Assembly: GCF_006352025.1 (NCBI RefSeq)
Contig: NZ_CP040936.1
Coordinates: forward strand, 2,294,001-2,358,000
DNA from: Hymenobacter sp. DG01
GTDB taxonomy: Bacteria; Bacteroidota; Bacteroidia; Cytophagales; Hymenobacteraceae
Length of the DNA stretch: 64,000 nucleotides
Reading direction: 5' to 3'
Shown piece after piece: positions 60,201 to 64,000 of this stretch (position 1 is its first letter; each line of letters begins with the position of its first letter). The notes under the pieces were generated by a model. The model did no database searches. It worked only from the letters and a program-made list of their open reading frames with translations, and was not told the DNA's origin. The position numbers and the translations under genes are program-made.

Positions 60201-60710
60201 TCAGACCTTGTGCTCCGCCACCCGAACCGCCGCCGACACCTCCCTACCCTGCCAGCGCGGCCAAACCCGCACCAGCCACGCCGCGCCCGGCAGCGCCACC
60301 GTCATTGTGGACAGGGCCGCCACTTCCCAGAACGAAAATCCCGGCACCCGTACCAGCACCTCCGCCACCAGCGCCACGTAGAGCTCCAGCACCGACCCGT
60401 ACATAAACCCAGCGTGCAGCTGCTGCCACGCGCGAGCAGGCTTACGCCGCAGTACCGGCGCCATACCGGCTACCAGGGTAAGCGCGCTGAGCACGGCTGC
60501 TACGTGGAAGATGCCGAAGCCATGGAACTGCCGGTAAATCCCGAAACAGGTAACCAGCATGACCGCCAACGCTCCTACATAGCCGTAGCCCAGCCGCTTG
60601 TGCAGCAGGCCAGACTTGGGGCGCACGAGCACGGTGGTGCCCAAAACCAAGGAAGCCAGAGCTGCCAGCAGGTGCACCAGGCCCCAGGAGCTATAAACAA
60701 TACTGTGCAT
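60201..60710 (-). CDS. DUF2306-family membrane protein
   Basis: 169 aa with about five membrane helices (YSSWGLVHLLAALASLVLGT, ALAVMLVTCFGIY). GLLHKRLGYGYVGA, FGIFHVAAVLSALTL and WQQLHAGFMYGSVLELYVAL give the regularly placed His residues of the DUF2306 family. The frame extends upstream to 60782, but the ATG at 60708-60710 (MHSIVYSSWG) gives the natural N-terminus. Function unknown; a redox or haem-related membrane role has been guessed for the family. Confidence 0.8.
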   Translation of the reverse strand: MHSIVYSSWGLVHLLAALASLVLGTTVLVRPKSGLLHKRLGYGYVGALAVMLVTCFGIYRQFHGFGIFHVAAVLSALTLVAGMAPVLRRKPARAWQQLHAGFMYGSVLELYVALVAEVLVRVPGFSFWEVAALSTMTVALPGAAWLVRVWPRWQGREVSAAVRVAEHKV

Positions 60711-61048
60711 GTTGTGCGTACTTATTAGGCTGCCGATGGTTCGGCAATGGCAGCGGTGCCTGCCTGAACAGTACATACTCATCCGTATATCGTTTTTCGC
60801 GGGGGCGGGGGCCGGCCGTGCCTGTTCGCCGCCCGCCGGAGGCGGCCGCGGAAAAAAGTTGCTGCCCCGCTGTAACCATCCGAAACATGCCCGGTTTCCA
60901 CGCCCGAATCCGGATACTCACCTGCCTTTTTCTGCTTCTGGCGCTCTCAGCTACCTGGTCAGGACCTGACTAGCGGCTGAACCCCAGCAACCTGCCCGCC
61001 TGCTGCCCTCCGACGCCATCTTTTGCGCGTCGCGGATTGCTGTTGCCT
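60711..61048. other. Intergenic region before the outer-membrane receptor
   Basis: 338 bp. A small hairpin GCTGCC (60729-60734) / GGCAGC (60749-60754) and the odd palindrome GTCAGG-A-CCTGAC (60958-60970), a possible operator, are present. CCCCAGCAACC at about 60980-60990 resembles part of a SAM-I riboswitch, but the rest is lacking. Confidence 0.35.
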
Positions 61049-63586
61049 ATGCGGAGCGGGGTCAGCCTTCTGCCGTGCCGTACTTCTCCCTACCCCCTTC
61101 ACCTGCCTCTACCCTTGAACTCAACCTTCTACCCTCTTTCCCGGGCAAAAGCCAGCCGACTACTCCTGGGCTTGCTGCTCCTGCTGACGGCCCCGGTGGC
61201 CCTGGCCCAGCAGACGGGCCCGCTCACGGGCCTGGTACGCACCGCCGCCGGCTTACCCCTCGACTACGCCACCGTGACTCTGCACCGCGCGGCCGACTCC
61301 GTGGTGGTGAAAACCGAATTCAGCGACGCGGCCGGGGCCTACCGGTTTGAGCAGCTAGTCCCGGGCCGCTACCGCGTGTCGGCGGCGCAGGTGGGTTACG
61401 CGCGCGGCTGGAGCGCAGTCTTTGAATGGCCAACCAGCGCCCGGGCCCTACCCCCTATCAGCTTGCCAAACAGCGCGTCAACCCAACTCCGGGAAGTGCA
61501 GGTAGTGGGCCAGAAGCCGCTGTATGAGCGCCTGGCCGACCGGACGGTGGTAAACGTGGAAGGCTCGGCGCTGGCTACCGGCAACACCACCCTGGACGTG
61601 CTCAGCCGGGCACCCGGCGTCACGGTGGACGGCAACGACAACCTGGCTTTGCGTGGGCGGCAGGGCCTGCTGGTGCTTATTGATGGTAAGCGGCAGCCCA
61701 TGACGGGCTCCGAGCTGGCCGACTACCTGCGTAGCCTACCGGCCGACCAGCTGAAAAGCATCGAGCTGATTACCAACCCGCCGGCCAAGTATGATGCCCA
61801 GGGCAGTGCAGGTATTATCGACATCAAGCTGAAGAAAGATCAGCGCCAGGGTACCAATGGCAGCGGCACCATCAGCTACGGGCGCGGGGAGTTCGGCAAG
61901 TTTACCACCAGCGCCTCCGGCAACCACCGCCGCAAAAACCTGAACGTGTTTGCGTCCACCACCTACACCCGGCGCAACAACTTCAGCGTCCGGAACACCT
62001 ACCGCTCCTACTACGAAACCCTTGATGGGCAGCCGGTACTCGTAGGCTCGGCCGATCAGCGCAACTACCAAACCGGCTCCGACCACTTTCTGATCTGGCG
62101 GCTGGGGGCCGATGTGAGCCTGGCGAAGAATACCACCCTGGGCGGGGTAGTAACCAGCTTTGCCGTGCCCAGCCCGCGCCCAAATGGCATTGGCACCAAC
62201 ACTAGCACATTTTACGATGCCAACGGGCAGGTGCGCGACTTTTACACGGCCCGCAGCACCAGCCAGGGCTACAACCCCAACCTCACGGCCAACCTCAACT
62301 TCCGGCACACTTTCGGGGAAGCTGCGGCCACCAAGCGCGAGCTGACGGCCGACCTGGACTACGCCCGCTACTACCAGCACCGCCTCCAAAGCCAGACCAC
62401 GTTCTTTGAGCTGTCGGGGCGGCCGCAGACCCTGCTGACCGGCGACCAGACCGGCGAGCTGCTTATTCAGGCCGCCAAGGCCGACTACACCCAGGCCCTG
62501 AGCGCCACGGCCAACCTGGAGGCCGGCGCCAAGGTGAGCCGGGTGTTTTCTGATAATGATGTGCTGTTTGAAAACACGGCGGAGGGCGTAACCACCGTGG
62601 ACCGGGGCCGCACCAACCGCTTCCGCTACAACGAGGTTATTTCGGCGGCCTACCTGAACCTGAGCCGCAGCTTCGGGAAGCTGAACGCACAGGCCGGCTT
62701 GCGCGGCGAGCAAACTCACGCCACCGGCCAGCAGATGGTAGCCGCCGACAACTTCCGGCGCGACTACTACCAGCTCTTCCCGAGCGCGGCGCTGAAATAC
62801 GTTGCCAACGACCGGCACGAGTGGGCGGCTTCGCTGAGCCGGCGCATCAACCGCCCCTCCTACCGCCAGCTTAACCCCTTCCGCTTCGTCATCGACCCGA
62901 CCACTTCCGGCAAGGGCAACCCCGAGCTGCGCCCCGAAACCAGCTACAACCTGGAGTTAACCCACACGTTCCGGCAGAAATTCACTACCGGACTCAGCTA
63001 CAGCCTCACCCGCGCCCCCATTACGGATGTGGCCCAGCCCGAGTCCGACACGTCCACCGTTTCGATGTACGTGAACCTGGACCGCCAGCACTACACGGCC
63101 CTCACGTTTACGGCTCCGCTCACGCCCGCCAAATGGTGGCAGGTGTACAACAATGCCGTGTTATATTACATCCACTACCAGGGCACGTTGGCCGGCACGG
63201 CTCTTAACCGCGGCCAGGGTGCCTTCACGCTCAGCAGCAACAGCACCTTCACGCTGGGCAAGGGCTGGGGCGCCGAGCTAAACGGCAATTACTACTCGCG
63301 GCAGCGCGTTGGTTTCTTTGTTTTCGAAGATTTCGGCCAGGTAGGGCTGGCCGTGCAAAAGGCTTTCTGGGAAAAGCAGGCCACCCTGAAGCTGGCTGCC
63401 ACCGATATTCTTTACACCTCGCCCCTGCGCGCTACCTCCCGCTACACCAACTATCAGGAAAATCTGTTTCTGCGCCGCGACTCCCGCGTGGTAACCCTTT
63501 CTCTGGGCTGGAAGCTCGGCAACGACAAGCTAACTGCCACCAACCGCCGCAGCGGCGCCGAGGAAGAAAAGCGCCGGGCCCAGTAA
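61049..63586 (+). CDS. TonB-dependent outer-membrane beta-barrel protein with CarboxypepD_reg domain
   Basis: 845 aa from the ATG. A signal peptide (LLLGLLLLLTAPVALAQQ) precedes a CarboxypepD_reg-like domain (PLTGLVRTAAGLPLDYATVT), a plug (DVLSRAPGVTVDGNDNLALR, GRQGLLVLIDGKRQPMTG, NPPAKYDAQGSAGIIDIKL) and an OMP_b-brl_3 barrel with YVNLDRQHYTAL near its end. No TonB box could be assigned. The signal core begins well after the ATG; a TTG at 61115 (LNSTFYPLS) would give a more normal signal peptide and may be the true start. Ligand unknown. Confidence 0.9.
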   Translation: MRSGVSLLPCRTSPYPLHLPLPLNSTFYPLSRAKASRLLLGLLLLLTAPVALAQQTGPLTGLVRTAAGLPLDYATVTLHRAADSVVVKTEFSDAAGAYRFEQLVPGRYRVSAAQVGYARGWSAVFEWPTSARALPPISLPNSASTQLREVQVVGQKPLYERLADRTVVNVEGSALATGNTTLDVLSRAPGVTVDGNDNLALRGRQGLLVLIDGKRQPMTGSELADYLRSLPADQLKSIELITNPPAKYDAQGSAGIIDIKLKKDQRQGTNGSGTISYGRGEFGKFTTSASGNHRRKNLNVFASTTYTRRNNFSVRNTYRSYYETLDGQPVLVGSADQRNYQTGSDHFLIWRLGADVSLAKNTTLGGVVTSFAVPSPRPNGIGTNTSTFYDANGQVRDFYTARSTSQGYNPNLTANLNFRHTFGEAAATKRELTADLDYARYYQHRLQSQTTFFELSGRPQTLLTGDQTGELLIQAAKADYTQALSATANLEAGAKVSRVFSDNDVLFENTAEGVTTVDRGRTNRFRYNEVISAAYLNLSRSFGKLNAQAGLRGEQTHATGQQMVAADNFRRDYYQLFPSAALKYVANDRHEWAASLSRRINRPSYRQLNPFRFVIDPTTSGKGNPELRPETSYNLELTHTFRQKFTTGLSYSLTRAPITDVAQPESDTSTVSMYVNLDRQHYTALTFTAPLTPAKWWQVYNNAVLYYIHYQGTLAGTALNRGQGAFTLSSNSTFTLGKGWGAELNGNYYSRQRVGFFVFEDFGQVGLAVQKAFWEKQATLKLAATDILYTSPLRATSRYTNYQENLFLRRDSRVVTLSLGWKLGNDKLTATNRRSGAEEEKRRAQ

Positions 63587-63782
63587 GCAGCAGGTAAAAC
63601 AGAGGCTGGAAGCACTGACGTTGAGGTAGCGCGGCATGCCCCAGACTGGGAAAGTCTTACTTTGTTGGGACGAGCTTGCCCCGGGTGTGTAATATTCGGA
63701 GCTTATAGCACATTGCCTGAAAACAGGCCACAAAATTGCAAGGAGGAGCAGCTGCCTCCCTTTTTCTGCCCGTGCTATTGCT

Positions 63783-64000
63783 ATGGATATTCTTCGCCGT
63801 CATCATGTTTCTTCCTATGGTACCGGGAGCCAACCCCTGGTTTTCTCTCACGGATTCGGTACCGACCAGCAGGCCTGGCAATACGTGGCTCCGGCCTTCG
63901 CCGCCCGGCATCGAGTAGTGCTTTTTGATTTGGTGGGGGCCGGCTCCTCCGACAAATCTGCCTACGATTTCGCGCGTTACGGCACGCTGGCGGGCTACGC
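63783..64000 (+). CDS. RsbQ-like alpha/beta hydrolase (truncated by window end)
   Basis: The first 72 residues are visible: MDILRRHHVSSYGTGSQPLV, then FSHGFGTDQQAWQYVAPAFA (oxyanion-hole HGFG) and VLFDLVGAGSSDKSAYDF. This order is typical of RsbQ/KAI2-like hydrolases. The nucleophile Ser, Asp and His lie beyond the window. It starts 196 bp after the barrel gene on the same strand. A GGAGGAG ribosome-binding-like sequence lies about 40 bp upstream, too far to decide the start. Confidence 0.85.
   Translation, partial: MDILRRHHVSSYGTGSQPLVFSHGFGTDQQAWQYVAPAFAARHRVVLFDLVGAGSSDKSAYDFARYGTLAGY

Noticed and set aside
60958-60970. GTCAGGACCTGAC as a cobalamin riboswitch B12 box.
   Set aside because: It is a simple odd-length palindrome; no other conserved cobalamin-riboswitch element lies around it.
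60955-61020. Possible SAM-I riboswitch before the outer-membrane receptor (CCCCAGCAACC resembles the CCCGGCAACC core).
   Set aside because: The flanking P1/P2/P3 stems and the conserved downstream segment could not be found, and the gene is not a methionine gene. Short match only.

Overview
The window looks like a chromosome segment of a pigmented, GC-rich Bacteroidota of the Hymenobacter/Pontibacter type. The evidence is a crtB/crtI/crtZ/crtW carotenoid set, SusC-like and CarboxypepD_reg outer-membrane proteins, a Bacteroidota-type T6SS tube protein (TssD), -7 promoter elements of the form TAnnTTTG, several non-ATG starts with weak Shine-Dalgarno sequences, and abundant short hairpin repeats. 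No species can be named from the sequence alone.

Layout. 1-11.7 kb: an orphan LytTR response regulator, then a long minus-strand run for isoprenoid and carotenoid synthesis and its control (crtZ, a CarH-like B12/light-sensor regulator, an ECF sigma factor, crtI, crtB, ispH-crtW). 11.8-18.1 kb: housekeeping genes (comEC, GNAT, PhoH-like ATPase, SAM hydrolase, ABM protein, hscB) ending in tRNA-Leu(CAA). 18.1-20.7 kb: an accessory patch beside the tRNA holding a TssD (Hcp) tube protein fused to a WHH-family HNH nuclease, its SUKH immunity gene, and degraded gene pieces on both sides. 20.7-24 kb: a MarR regulator divergent from a frameshifted TonB-dependent receptor. 24-26.6 kb: an IS110 element with a structured upstream region (possible bridge RNA), then a metal operon (ArsR, MerTP, GDCCVxC protein). 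26.7-29.2 kb: a small unknown gene, a 63-nt palindrome, a YopX-like gene and aspA.

29.5-35.2 kb is a compact polyamine/membrane cluster: SpeD-like decarboxylase, DUF4178 membrane protein with a zinc ribbon, a tiny membrane protein, DUF350, a membrane-anchored aminopropyltransferase, and a Tat-exported FAD amine-oxidase-like protein. 35-51 kb holds surface and membrane proteins (CarboxypepD_reg protein, a His-rich membrane protein, DUF2723, RICIN-PD40-OmpA), a NarL-type regulator and two amidohydrolases. 51-64 kb has an APC permease, a CstB-like persulfide dioxygenase-rhodanese, duplicated lipoproteins, sbcD without sbcC beside it, two GNATs, a glycoside hydrolase, DUF2306, an outer-membrane barrel protein and a truncated alpha/beta hydrolase at the edge.

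The most notable items are the TssD-WHH effector with its immunity gene, the polyamine/membrane cluster (whose SpeD lacks the usual catalytic Cys), the CarH-like regulator beside the crt genes, the IS110 candidate bridge RNA, and several unexplained long palindromes and dispersed hairpin repeats. All assignments come from reading the sequence; no database search was run.
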